Below are positions 24,425-36,066 of a DNA stretch of 64,000 nucleotides, piece by piece; positions within the stretch are counted from its first letter, which is position 1; each line of letters begins with the position of its first letter. Below the pieces are notes generated by a model that was not told where the DNA came from, ran no database searches, and was given only the letters and a program-made list of their open reading frames with translations. A program made the translations under genes and the position numbers. Source of the DNA: Juglans regia (lineage: Eukaryota > Streptophyta > Magnoliopsida > Fagales > Juglandaceae); assembly GCF_001411555.2 (NCBI RefSeq), contig NC_049901.1:11356681-11420680 (forward strand), in the 5' to 3' direction.

Positions 24425-27105
24425 CTGCACGCCACCAACATTTGACATATTGATCTCTAAAGTAACGAATAAATTCCTGCAGGTTTGTCTGTGTATCTCC
24501 TCCATCGCGCTATTAATTAAGTAAGAAATAATAAGATACGTTACTGATAGTTGCATTTATAAAATATAAATAAAAACCAGGTATTAAATATCTTCACCTC
24601 TTTACGTTTTCCATTTCCTGGTGCGCTTTACGTCTTTGTTTTAGCTTTCTACATGTCATTCTCCATCCTGGATGCTCTCCTCAAAGATGGAGGTCTGCCT
24701 TTCCCTTGCACAACACATGGATTGAGTATTTGCTTAGAACTATCAATTGTGGTTGTGTCCTTTGTCGTACAACCGGCATTGGAACCCGTTTGGGTCATCG
24801 ATGAGGGTTCTTGATTGGCACTATACAAGTCAATCATCGCACATAACTTAGTAGTTGCATCATTCGTATTAGATTTCGAACCCACTGCATGAGTGATCAT
24901 CTGATAACAGATATTTAGCAGACTTGAATATCTATTACAATCTGCGCACTGCTCCCCTTCGTCATAGCTATTGTGCATCAATGTTTATCTCATTTTTATG
25001 TCATTTCTCCATCGATCCAAAATGTATCTATATGGCAAAGATTTAATCACGTTATATTTGAATACGACCAAAATGTGCCGACACAATATGCCCATCATCT
25101 CAAATAAACCACAAAAACACTTTGCAGATGCATCTTCCTTAGTAAAGTCCACATAATGTGTAACCAGCTTAGTGAACTATTCCAAACGAACTTCATTCTC
25201 TAGCAAATAGGTATGTACTGCATCATCCCTCTTAAGTAATTTTGGATCCATATCAATGATGTCATTAACTTGCTACTGAACTTCCTTGAATTTAACATTA
25301 GTGTACAAATCTTGAAACCTCTTCTCAATCGGAGATCTAGATCTGCAAAGAATTGTGACATTAAATGTGTGGAAGTCTGTGACATTTTCATTCTCAATTT
25401 TTTTTCCAATGCGTTCTCGAATTGGTCGACAAACTCTTTGAAGTTTGTCTTAGCATGAACATAACCGCCAAAAAATGGATTTATGCTTTCACTCCGCTGC
25501 GTTGTACTCATTCCAGCCCAAAAATACTCTTTCAAGAATGCCGGTACCCAATGCTCACGCTCAGCATATAAACTTTGCAACCACACATTCTCATGCAAGT
25601 TGTAAGTAGTAATTAAATGATCACAACATTTCTCAAACTCTTCAACGCTTTGGGTGTCATACACACATTTCATCAGGTCATTTTTCATTCCACTTTTGTA
25701 TGATCCATAAGAGCCAAGCTTCTCAGGAACTTTCTTCAATATATACCATAGACAAAATCTATGTCAGCTTCTGGGAAAAATAATAGCGATTGCATTTTTC
25801 ATGGATCTGTCATGATCAGTGATAATAACTTTTGGAGCTATACCATTCATGCACTGCAACCAGGTTTGGAATAACCACACAAAGGTCTCAGTATCCTCAC
25901 TGAAAATCAAGTCTACTCCCAACAGAATTGATTGCCCATGGTGGTTTATACCAACAAATGGTGCAAAAGGCATCCCATATCTATTTGTCATGTATGTGAT
26001 GTCGAATGTGACCACATCCCTAAAATATTGGTAGGCTGCTCTACTACGGGGTATGCCCAGAAGACATTTTTTAACCTCCCGTCAACATCCAAATCAATCA
26101 ATGCAAAAAACCCAGAATCTTTGTATTGTATCCGTGAAAAATACTCTTGAAGCGTTCCAGCACCACCTGTGCCAAGTCTTAGATGTCTTGCATTATCTAT
26201 GTAATTACGACAATCATTTTCTAAAAACGGGAGGTTTTCAAATCTATCCGCGCCAACAACAAGAGATCCAAAGCTCTTATTCATTCTGATGCCAAGCAAA
26301 TCATTTGTATTTAAGACCCTTTTTACGGCATCACTCACTTTTCTATTACATTGAAAGAATCAAGATTTCTTTGGATTGAGGCTGTGGTTATGGATGTTAT
26401 GAATTGTAGTCAACCGAAATTTTCCCTCAGATTTTAACGCACTGATCTTTGCCTTACATTCGTTCTTTCCTGTCAGACGTGGATTGGTGTCGTACAAAGT
26501 CCTATTCCGGGCCTTCCCATCATGGGCACAAGCAAGGGTGACATATCTAACAGTTTCATCATCTCCCATCTTAGTTATTTTTTTCATCACCCCTAACCCG
26601 CATTTCTTACCATATTCCTTATAATAACTGATTAAATCTTCCAGGCAATTAAACTCCATCTCCGACTTTGGCTCCTCAATCATATCATTACAATCCATTT
26701 GCACATTCTGAGATGACCCGGCATTGCCATCCTCGGTTTATGTCGTCCTCAGTTTCCTGTGGATTTAGTCTATCCTCATTACTTTCTTCAACTCTAGATG
26801 TACATGGCACATCAGTTTGACCACCATCAGGTCTATTATCATCTGAACCAACTGGTCTATTTGTAGCGGAGCTTGTATTGATGGGAGGGCTCAAAGGTTC
26901 CATATCATGCTGAAGTGGGTAACCAACATTCTACAAAAAGCACAAAAAAATACAATTAAACTCTTGAAAAAAAGCTAACTTATTAAAAATTATCTTAGAT
27001 AAATATTACTACATGTATGTTGATTGGATATTGGTTGCCAACTGGATATGTCAGAAAAGCTGGTGACCACGCATGCACTGGTCCATAGTAACCAAGCATA
27101 TAATT
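24425..27105 (-). pseudogene. FAR1-related sequence (FRS) / MULE-transposase-derived gene, decayed
   Basis: FRS/FAR1 proteins are transcription factors derived from Mutator-like transposases. On the minus strand: an upstream exon (27105-27013), then from 26930 a leader (MEPLSPPINTSSATNRPVG), the FAR1 DNA-binding domain (about 26700-26370, with YYKEYGKKCGLGV and TGKNECKAKI), the MULE transposase core (about 26030-25760, with VTFDITYMTNRYGMPFAPFV and a downstream IITDHDRSMKNAI), and a SWIM zinc finger (about 25125-25060, KCFCG...CRH). A short exon-like block lies at 24510-24428. Breaks include TGA at 26360-26362 and 25761-25763 where CGA is expected, further stops at 25273-25275 and 25177-25179, a one-base loss near 26053 and another in the A8 run near 25400. 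Domain order and motifs make the family certain; the copy cannot make a full protein. Confidence 0.88.
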
Positions 27106-29226
27106 TGAGATGTTTGGACAAGTTGATAGTATGTCCTAACATGTCATTAGATAAAGTTATTGATGTATTCTCAAATTTCAATATCAACTCAACAAATTCC
27201 AATGTTATTGATATATTAAATGATATAACATGCAGCGGATGAGAGATTTGAGCTAGATGGTGTTAGCATAGATGGTTGTTCTTTCCTGTTTCCCATGCTA
27301 AGAGGGAGACAAATGCATTATAAATATAAATATTATTTATATAACTCAATTCAATCATTGCAAATCTATGACATTCACATCCGAGTAAGAAATATAACCA
27401 ATTTAAAATCCAAGTAAGAAATCTTTGCATGATGTATGTTGACAAAGTTATCAAGAAATATGAATTTGATCCTCTGAATTTCGAAAGTATTTTTAGATCA
27501 ATATATAAGAATTTAGTATTTTTATATCAATGTGTAACCGGCAAGTATTTTTAGAGCAATATATAAGTGCAAACTTGTAAAAGAAGAAACAAAGTTGACC
27601 CCCAACAACAAATTAAGAAATCTAACCCATACAGTTCAACTAACGACATTTGTTTTCTTCCTATATATCACAAATATAATTTATGATCTTGTCATGAAGA
27701 ACAATGGCGCCACCAAAATATGTTCGCGAGAACACTAATTGATGAACATGAGTGTGAAGCTTATAAAGAACATAAAAACAGCTTGCAGGTTCCATGTCAT
27801 GTTTCAAAGAACCTTAAGTTTTAGTTGTCAAGAAGTTCATTTTTTTTGTAAGTATCAATGCAAAAGGAAAAACCATTAATTCATGATGTTTTGCAAACTT
27901 TATGAGTTTGGCTTGCATCTGGGGAAAAAAATTACAAGATGAATGCATTCTAAATTTTTCAAAACCACTACAGAATTTTTTATTAGCAAATGATTTCAAT
28001 TTTTTTCAGCTTCTTTTAATGGTGTGTTATGGATCCCTTTTCTTTTTCTGGAAAGCAGGCCTTCAACAAATTTCTTTAGCTCAGCTTTAAAAAATGAGTT
28101 CATAAGAAATCTGCTATCTCTATTAATGCTGTGAAAGTAACAATATGATAACTTGTTATTACCTAGTGCTTCGAATGATTTTACTGAGATAATGGCTTGA
28201 ACCAGATCCACCCACGAACTCTGCAGTGCTTGTGTCAAAGTACCCAACAACCTGTTCAATACAAAAGCCACTCATTGACAAAAATTTTAAAATGAAAAAT
28301 TATCAATGTTTGAAGAAATTTTTGCTGATGAAATTCACCAACCGAATCACTATGGATTCACTTTCTGCTTTCGCTATACAGCAGGGTACGAAATCTCAAT
28401 CGAATCAAGCAGCTCTTTTTTGTAAGATGTGACGTGGGATGAACTACGGCGACCAAAGATGCACGACGTCGAAGATGGATCCAACGCACGACGACCCAAC
28501 GCATTGGTTTCGCACGAAGACAGGTTTCCCTCTTTGGTTTCGCATGAAGACAGGTTTCCCTCTCTAGTTTCGGTCTACAGCATCCAACCCAAATCAGCGT
28601 TTTGGATTCGATTTCACTCCAACGCACTACAGCACTGCAAGATGCATCCAACGCATGACGGGACCTCTTTCAATTTCTCCCTCGCTCTGGTTTCGAACTA
28701 ACATCAACTTTCATTTTTCGTTCTCTCCCTCTCTGCTTTCTATTTTTGGTTTTCCCTCATTTCTTCCGCATTTTTTTTTAATATTACATGATGATGTGGC
28801 AGACTGCCACATCAACCAGTTCCGCAGCAGGTGCTCAATCCGATTGTATCTAGAATTATTGTTAATACAAATACATAAGTTATGTAGGTTTTTTTTTTGT
28901 GTAAAAAATGTGTCCCATTAAAAAAGTAGTTTTTTTTTTTTTTAAAAATTCTTTTTCAAGTGGAGTCCACTTTCTTTTAAACAAATGTACAATGCTTATC
29001 TATTTAAAACTTGTATAAAATATTACTCTTATTTTTAACCTATGGTCCAATTCTTATATATGGTATTACGCTGATTTGTCGATAATTAAATAATATTAAT
29101 TTTTAATAATAATTTTAGAATAATTCTGTATCAACATGATTACATCAAAACAATAAGAATGCATTATATAGGTTGTTGGCTATGAGATTCTACAAGTTTA
29201 ATTACAATAGCCATAATATATATCTA
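27106..29226. other. Intergenic between FRS pseudogene and Helitron
   Basis: AT-rich apart from 28430-28700, which is GC-richer and has a 37-bp direct repeat (about 28505-28541 and 28542-28567, GACAGGTTTCCCTCT). An 11-bp perfect inverted repeat, TGATGTGGCAG / CTGCCACATCA, sits at 28792-28814. No gene is supportable; the GC-rich part could be the leader of the FRS gene. Confidence 0.45.
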
Positions 29227-29399
29227 TCTCTATTATATAAGAGCCTATCAAACGGTTGTGAAACGGAAATTCTTGTTTTCCGTTAAACTACTATCAAACG
29301 GTGTCAAGTCCACGTTAAAGCAGCAATCCGCGTTTTTATGGTCCCATTCCAAAGTTCCTTCTCTCAAACCCAGCCCTCTCTAGAAAGTTCCTTCTCTGG

Positions 29400-30060
29400 A
29401 AAGTGGAAACCAGACCATCTCTCTTAAAACTCGCTCGTCCGAACCCAGCTGGGGGAAGGAGAGCTTCGACTCCTTCTTCCTCTTCCTCTCCTCCTTCTTC
29501 TCACAGGCCCTTCATCGTCTCCAGTGGTCTGGTGTTTTTTTTTTTTTTTTCACGTTTTCTGCCGAATAAAGGGGTAGCCGTTTCGAGCTTCTCCGGTGAC
29601 CATCTTCCGACACGGGCACCACCGGGAGAAGCCTCTCCCGCCGATCTTGCGATCGATGGATTTGGGAGCCAATCGGAGCGGCGCGTTGTGCCGACGCGCT
29701 GTTAACGGAAACGCGTGGGGTTCTGAAACCACTGCGTTTGTTACTTCTTGATTTGAAGATCTATTTTGAAATTTTTATTCGCTTCTTCTGTTTGTTGTAT
29801 TTTTCTTGCATTCTATTGTTCTTTCTCTCTTTGAGATGGTGTGAATCCGAAAGCCAAGTTTGGATTTTTTTTTCTTTTTGTTCTTCCGTTCGTTGTGGGT
29901 TCCGTTTTTTTTTTTCCTTGCAGTTCTTCTTGAAGGAGCTAGCAGCAGCTCTCAGTCGATTTCTGCGTAGCCGCCGTGCTGTCACCGTAAGGAAGATCCA
30001 TGGAGCTGCCAACCACCGTCTGCAACAGATCCAGCCTCTGGTTCCTTGCTTTTCCATTTG
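29400..30060 (+). other. GC-rich leader-like block at the 5' part of the Helitron
   Basis: GC content is higher here than in the rest of the element. A 100-codon frame at 29403-29705 starts METRPSLLKLARPNPAGG and becomes serine/proline-rich. A further frame at 29738-30061 is low-complexity. No domain was recognised; it may be a captured first exon or promoter. Confidence 0.35.
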
Positions 30061-31509
30061 AGCTTCTTGTTGTTGTTGGGAAATCTTTTGCAATTGTCCA
30101 TTGTTGGGGCATCTTGTGCACATGCACTTACCATGTGTAAGTGCAGACTTGAAAAAAGAGGAAAGGAATTTCAGTCTAGAGGGATTGGGCCTCGCTTTTT
30201 TCTTTCTTTGGAAACGAATTTTTGTTCGTGGGATTGATATAGTGAATTGAATTTCTTGAACTGTATACATGGTTCTTTCTCATTGTGAGCATGTTTTAGC
30301 CTTTTTCTTTCTTTAATTTTAGTGACATTGTCCTTCTGCCATGAGTTGTAGGTTTCTTTGTTACTATTTGGATTACTGCTGTCATGTTCAAGTCAAATAT
30401 ATTCTATGGAAACAGACAGCTCTCAAGGTATTGTAATTTGTAGATACGAATTTTAATGTTTTTGGTAAGGATTTTATTTTTGGCACGAGAAAGCTCTCTG
30501 AATTAAACAAGGGAATTGTTGGTATCTCTTAACTTTCTCAATTTGTTTAAATATGAAGTTGCTTATATGATTTCATATTTGTCTTTTGTATTTATATTTG
30601 CATCTTTTTATTATTTGTGTTTATGATTTTTTAATATATTTGGTTTATCTAGCGGATTTTTTGTTCGTGGGATTGATATAGGGAGTTTTTAAAGTATTGG
30701 GTAAGGACTTTTTGCAGAATCCTTGAAAAGGGATCTACTTTTCTTACACTCAACAGATGCACATGAAGAATTTCAATCATAATGCTCTTATAGGAATGTG
30801 GGAAAATTTTAGCAAAGTATAGCAATCCAGATTGTTGAACCTGGAAAATTTTGAAAAAATCCATATTTCAATAATAGTGCACCTCATTATATGGTCCTGC
30901 TCATGTGTAAAGCAAAGCAAAATGAGACTAACTTTAGAGTTGGACCCACTTGAATGAAATCAGGTTGATGTTTTTGCCTCGATAAGTCTTGTTCTTGTTT
31001 ATCCTTTTCTTTGGTCTCTCATGCGTATTTCAAGGAAGAGTTTTTATAGATTTCTTGTAACTTTGCCAAGTTTTCGTGCACATCATGTGAGCTATTAAAT
31101 TTGAAATCCACAAAAGTACACAAACTACTCATGTGATTAATAGGCTGCGAAATGGGTTTGGCATATTTCTCCATCTTGTCGTTTATAGTTATCAATTGAC
31201 ATATGGCAAGAATATTGTACGTAATGAGAAAATTGGAGTTTATGACTTTATACCCATTATACTTGTGTGAGGGTTACTATATATGGGCCTTTCTTTATAC
31301 ATCAGAATTTATTAAACTTAAGCCTAATTTCGAAATTGCTCTAGATGTGCACGCACACACATGGAGGTTGCTATTGCATCATTCACCAATTTACCAGCCT
31401 TTGGTAGGAGAGATGATCTATAAATTTCTTGTCAAGTTCTTTATAGGTTTAAATTTGCTCCATTTCATTTTTGTTGGATGATTGAGCCTGCTACATTAGT
31501 TTTTTCCAG

Positions 31510-31632
31510 GGTTCAAAGAAGAAGAGTAGTGATCTCAAATATGACATATTTGGATGGATTATCCTAGCAGTTGGAATTGTTGCGTGGGTGGGAATGGTGA
31601 AATCCCACATTCCTCCACCTCCTCCAAAATAA
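31510..31632 (+). pseudogene. Exon encoding a small tail-anchored C-terminus (Helitron cargo)
   Basis: After a TTTTTCCAG acceptor the frame reads 40 codons to a TAA at 31630-31632: a basic start (GSKKKSSDLKYD), one hydrophobic helix (FGWIILAVGIVAWVGMV) and a proline tail (IPPPPPK). It looks like the last exon of a small single-pass membrane protein. I do not recognise the parent gene. Its upstream exons are not present nearby. Confidence 0.5.
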
Positions 31633-32759
31633 GCCTTTTGCTCATGTTCAAGGCAGCCTTGCCGGTACTAGCTGGAAGTTTCAAATTCGGGTCGATAGAT
31701 TCAACAGTCTGGAGATGTAGTGAATTCAGTAATTCATGGGGTGTGCTATCCAAAACAAATAAAAATACACGCCGAGGACCTGTAGAATAGGCAAAATATC
31801 AGTATTTTTACTCTTTCACTACTTTTTGGTGACGCTTTCCCCTATCTACTAACCTGATCTGCCATAACCAGGAGGATTATCTACCCATCAGTTTCTCAGG
31901 AGTTCTTCCAATATCCACTATGTCAGTCACCATAAAGAAAGGTACGTCCAATTTTTTTTATTTGTATTTGTATTTGTATTTGTATTTGTATTGAATTATA
32001 GAACATGTACATCGCCAGGAACAGAGCTTGTCTTGCTGCTTTAGGCCAGGCGCACCTCAGGCCCACCACCCCCTTCTCTAATGGGAATGCAGTGGAGGGT
32101 AAGCTGGCAAATATCTGTACCTTCTATTAGTGGAAAAAAATCTATTAGTGGAAAAAATCTCCCCAGAACCAGTACCTATAATTATAATTATAATAATAAT
32201 AATAAAATCACCCAATGAAGAGCAGTGGTTGGTGTGTCATTTGGTGAATTGTAACTATCAACAGTGTTAGCAGAGAGGATTCCACTTGGCTTTTCTTCTG
32301 CTTTCCATGCAAAAGAAGCAGAAGAGATGCCCTCACACAAGTTTACCAGCCTTTGGCAGGAGAGATGCCCATCTCTAATTTTGTAACTATCAACAGTGTT
32401 AGCAGAGAGGAATCTCTAATTTCTGTTTAATCTCTAATTGAAGATTGTCTTCCATGCATGCATTCCTATTGTCAGCATTAAAGTTGCTCTTCTGGTTGTT
32501 GACTGCAAATGTTGCTGTTAGGATTTAGTATTAGAGTATTAGATTGGTTTCATTTGTTTTTGTATTTTAAATTGACTTAAGCTTTACTGTAGTGCCAACA
32601 AAACTGGACCTTGCTCTGTCTTTGATTCTAAGGTTGGGAATTCACAAATAGGATGGCTGGAATGGATATTGGGTCTTGAGGAGTTTATTTGCCTATTTAA
32701 TTTGCTTGGTTCTGAATATGACTGAAACTGTTATGCACCTATTGAAATATGTCTTGCAG

Positions 32760-33827
32760 GAGCATCGTATAGAAACTTCTCTTGGTTCTGTGTCTGTTGC
32801 TGTGTATGGAGACCCGGACAAGCCAGCTCTTGTCACTTATCCAGATTTAGGTCTAAATCGTGAGTAAATTTAACTTCATTTTTTACAAAGTGTTTTCCGT
32901 TCATGTGGATTCGAATTTTAGACCGTCGTGTATGCGGGATGTCCAACACTGCATCTTCCTCACCAAGCCCATTAATTTATGGTATATCGATAGATATACT
33001 TATTAATTTCCAATGCTTTTATGTTGATTTTTGGTATATATGGTTTTTTTTTTTTTTTTTGTATGGAGAACATGATCAAATTGTCCAAAATTTTGGGAAA
33101 CATGAGTGACATAAGCATGAATTGCTGGAAACTTGCATCGTCCAGAATTTTTTGCAAATGATAGACAGCCAAATCATTTCAGCTTTAAGTTGCGTAGTTC
33201 TGTGGACTTGGGACAATGAATGTCTTGTAACGAAATGTAAGAAATATGTTTGCTTTCCCCCAACTCTCATCAAAATACATGTGTTCTTCATGCATGGCCA
33301 TAGTTTAAATTTGAATCCACACCGTGCATGTTTTAGGGTACGAAAAATGTAAATATGCATCATATGTTTCTTTTTTTTTATCAGTAAAACAAGGATTTTA
33401 TTGATAACATGTTTCTTGATTTGTTACATCAAGAAATTAAGAAGTCAGATGATACTATAAACCTGTTTCACCATGCTACCAAGCTCTAACTTATCTTTTG
33501 GCTGTATGTGATTGATCAGATGTGTCCTGCTTTCAAGGATTATTCTTTTGTCCAGAAGCATGTTCCTTGCTGCTCCACAATTTTTGCATATATCATATTA
33601 GTCCTCCAGGGCATGAGGTTTGTAACTTACTATTTGACATATTTTGGTAATGTTTGATTTTCATATCTGCATTGCATTACTATGTTATTTATTAAATGCA
33701 ATAATTAACATAATTTGTTTCTTCAAGAGCTGTTGCAGTTGGGAGCTGCCGAAATCAGCCCCGAAAAGCCTTTGCTTTCCGCTGATGATTTAGCAGATCA
33801 GATTGTCGAGGTTCTCGATTTCTTTGG
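32760..33827 (+). pseudogene. Three-exon fragment of an NDL (N-myc downregulated-like) gene
   Basis: NDL proteins are alpha/beta-hydrolase-fold partners of the plant G-protein beta subunit. Exon a, 32760-32859: [20 protein letters not shown] and on to YPDLGLN. Exon b, 33520-33617: [20 protein letters not shown] then ISPPGHE. Exon c, 33739-33827: [13 protein letters not shown] then [13 protein letters not shown]. All six splice edges (AG before, GT after) and the phases (1, 0, 2) are intact, so about 96 residues are still open. The first exon and everything after FFG, including the strand and helix with the catalytic-like residues, are absent. Lying inside Helitron ends, it is best read as captured cargo rather than a gene. 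Confidence 0.85.
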
Positions 33828-34439
33828 GTAATTTCGTTTCACTTGATTCGTATCTGTTCTCTTTTTAAGCAGTGGCTAATCAGGAACTCTCCCTAGGGTT
33901 CTCATTTGCTTCCTATAGTTTGACAATGACAATGATAATAAATATTATGTTTGGGATGATTTTATTTTCTGTAATGGGGAACCCTAGAGGAAGAAAAGGT
34001 TGAGCAGACCCTTCTACAGCTAAGAAGTTTGAAGAAAATTGTAAACAATCTATGGAGGTAGGGTCTTTGAAGCTTTGGTGTATGATCTTTTTCTTCTTTT
34101 AACTCTCTTTTGTTCCAAAGAGGTAGGGTCTTTGAAGCTTGCTTTGATGTTTGGCCTTGATGGCTTTGCTTATCTTTGTCTAATGTATTTTGAAAGATAA
34201 GTTTGGGTCTGAATGGTGCTTTTGAGTGATTGTACTTTTATTTGGATGCAGTACTTTACCTTTATTATTTAAGGCTGCAATTCGATTTAAGGTTGAGATT
34301 GTATCACCTGCAAAATGGGAAAGGTCACATTCTACTCTTATCTTGCCTCATTGGAAAAGGTATACAAATAGCATTCCCTCCCGAATTTATAATGACTATG
34401 TTGTCTGAAGCTTTGGCTTGAGCAGTAGATTTTGTATAG

Positions 34440-34493
34440 AGATGCAAGCAGAAGCAGAACGCAAAAAGAGAGCTCAAGTTCTTGACTCTGAAG
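34440..34493 (+). pseudogene. Single exon of a stomatin-like (SPFH/band 7) gene
   Basis: A 54-bp piece between a TATAG acceptor and a GTAATA donor encodes EMQAEAERKKRAQVLDSEG. This is the charged helix conserved just after the SPFH domain in plant mitochondrial stomatin-like proteins (AEAERKKRAQ(I/V)LESEGE). No other part of that gene was recognised in the Helitron. Spliced directly onto NDL exon c it would shift frame and hit a TGA within it. Confidence 0.65.
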
Positions 34494-34943
34494 GTAATAA
34501 AGTCAGTAAAAAATCTTCTCCTCACTTCAGAAAAGCAAGAAATTGACCATCTCATTTGGTTATTGCATGTATGTAAGGACATTAATTAACAATAAACAGT
34601 GATGCATGCGCATTGCATGCAGTACTATGACACTGTCATGGTGGGCCTATAAAAGGAGTCGAGAGACACGTCCCAATGTACAGGCCATGAGCTGGTCACC
34701 CTCTCTTTTTCTGCACTCAAATTCAGCTCTCAAGTAATCGTAAGCCTTCTCATCTTTCTTTCACTCGAGTTTTTAGCCTCTTTTTTTTTTTCCTCTCTTA
34801 ACCATTTTTTGTATAAATGAAGTGTTTTGAACTTCCTTAGAAGCAAAATGATTATTTCTTACAAAAATGGAAAAGGATTTGTCGGCTTCTTTTTGTTTTT
34901 GTTCTTTTCCCTTTTGTTGTCTTTGAATAAATCGGTGTTGCAG

Positions 34944-35311
34944 CATTCATGAGCAATGACAGAGTTCTTTTTATGTCTCAATCGTTAGTACCACAGATGG
35001 AGGTAAAGAAGGAACATATATTAGAGCCTTATGGGAGATTTGAGGGGATAGATCATGAAGCTGCAACCACACCTTGGACTCTGAAGGATGCCATTATCGT
35101 ACCCCAAAGAAAATCTTGCAGCAAAATCTCAAGCGTAGCTCAAGATGACAAAGATGAGGCTGGAATTAGTAAAATGAAAAGTTTTGATAAAAATTTGGAA
35201 TCCCCAGCTGGGAGAAAAATTCGCAAGGCAAAGTCACTGAGTGCTCAACTCGAGAAGTCCTATGCTGAAGCCCTTTTTTTTCTTAAACACATCGTATCTG
35301 ATCTAATATAG
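34944..35311 (+). pseudogene. Unassigned last exon in the Helitron
   Basis: A GTTGCAG acceptor precedes an open frame of about 120 codons ending at TAG 35309-35311. The product is hydrophilic and rich in Lys, Ser and Glu (for example AGRKIRKAKSLSAQLEKSY). I do not recognise it. It is the 3'-most exon-like unit before the Helitron terminus and may come from a third host gene. Confidence 0.4.
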
Positions 35312-35602
35312 TGTGCAAAAATTTAAGGAAATAAATTTTTAATGCTAAATCTGTTAAAAAAAAACTGTAATTTCAATTTCTCCAAACTTGGATCAACCTA
35401 TGGCCTATTTTAACTTTTTTGTCGTTGTATTAATTTTTTTATCTTTTAATTTATGCAAGCATGTACTTAACTATCATTATCCAAAAATATTTGTTAGAAT
35501 TTGCATTTTTTTTCTATGCAATACATTATTGATTCGAATCAATTTTTTTTTTTTATAAAAAATATATTATGTTTTAAAAATAATCATTTCATCTAACTAG
35601 GC

Positions 35603-35631
35603 TAACGTGCTTTGCACGTTACCTTGACCTA

Positions 35632-35632
<1 letters not shown>
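35603..35632 (+). terminator. Helitron 3' hairpin and CTAG terminus
   Basis: TAACGTGC (35603-35610) and GCACGTTA (35614-35621) form a perfect 8-bp stem with a TTT loop. CCTTGAC and the terminal CTAG follow. This is the rolling-circle transposition terminator of Helitrons, not a transcription terminator. Confidence 0.85.

Positions 35633-35681
<49 letters not shown>
35633..35681. repeat. (TA)n microsatellite abutting the Helitron 3' end
   Basis: An uninterrupted TA run of about 49 bp begins directly at the T after the terminal CTAG. Helitrons insert between A and T, so the run may be the target itself or a later expansion of it. Confidence 0.9.
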
Positions 35682-35683
<2 letters not shown>

Positions 35684-36066
35684 CAAATTTGAGTAGGTCC
35701 TGCTTTTCTATTTTCTTTTGAAGTCATATTCTATTTAAGACAATCACAAGGTTTCTTAGAAAAGTTTTAGAAGGTTAAACGGTGGTGCCCTATCTAATGT
35801 GAGATTTGAACTGTACAGAAAATGACAGATACACAACCTATTTTACAAGTTTTTATTCAATCATGTTTTAAATTAGGAATATTTTGACAAAACAATTTTG
35901 TCATTTTACAAAATATTATTATATAAAAGATTATAAAAATGATTGTACGCACTTCATTACTTGTAAATGTATTTTACCCAGATAAGTATTTATTATATAT
36001 TGACCATATACAAATTTTTGTGTTGGGGTCCTAAGTACGACAAAAATAAAAAAATAAAGTAAAAAA

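Larger units (their letters stand above)
29227..35632 (+). mobile_element. Non-autonomous Helitron carrying host exons
   Basis: The 5' end reads TCTCTATTATATAAGAG and follows an A. The 3' end reads CTAG and is followed by T, matching the A|TC...CTRR|T insertion rule of Helitrons. An 8-bp perfect hairpin lies 7 bp inside the 3' CTAG. There are no terminal inverted repeats and no target duplication, as expected. The 6.4-kb interior encodes no Rep/helicase, so it depends on another element. It carries exon-sized pieces of host genes with splice sites: a transmembrane-tail exon (31510-31632), three NDL exons (32760-33827), a stomatin-like exon (34440-34493) and an unassigned exon (34944-35311). 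Internal short repeats (for example TACCAGCCTTTGG at about 31390 and 32345) show rearrangement. Confidence 0.82.

Noticed and set aside
24649..24981. 110-codon minus-strand frame as a separate small gene
   Set aside because: It continues the FRS C-terminal region in the same order and frame after a stop; it belongs to the pseudogene.
29761..30270. 169-codon minus-strand frame
   Set aside because: Lys/Gln-rich low-complexity frame opposite to all recognised cargo in the Helitron; looks like a composition artefact.
33369..33410. A LINE insertion inside the Helitron
   Set aside because: Only about 40 bp of tail-like sequence (TTTATCAGTAAAACAAGGAT) with no body; could be chance or a tiny remnant.
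32760..33827. A functional NDL gene
   Set aside because: Only three exons are present, the first and all later ones are missing, and the piece lies within Helitron termini.
34226..34421. Two overlapping plus-strand frames of about 60 codons
   Set aside because: No homology recognised and no splice context; they precede the stomatin-like exon by chance.
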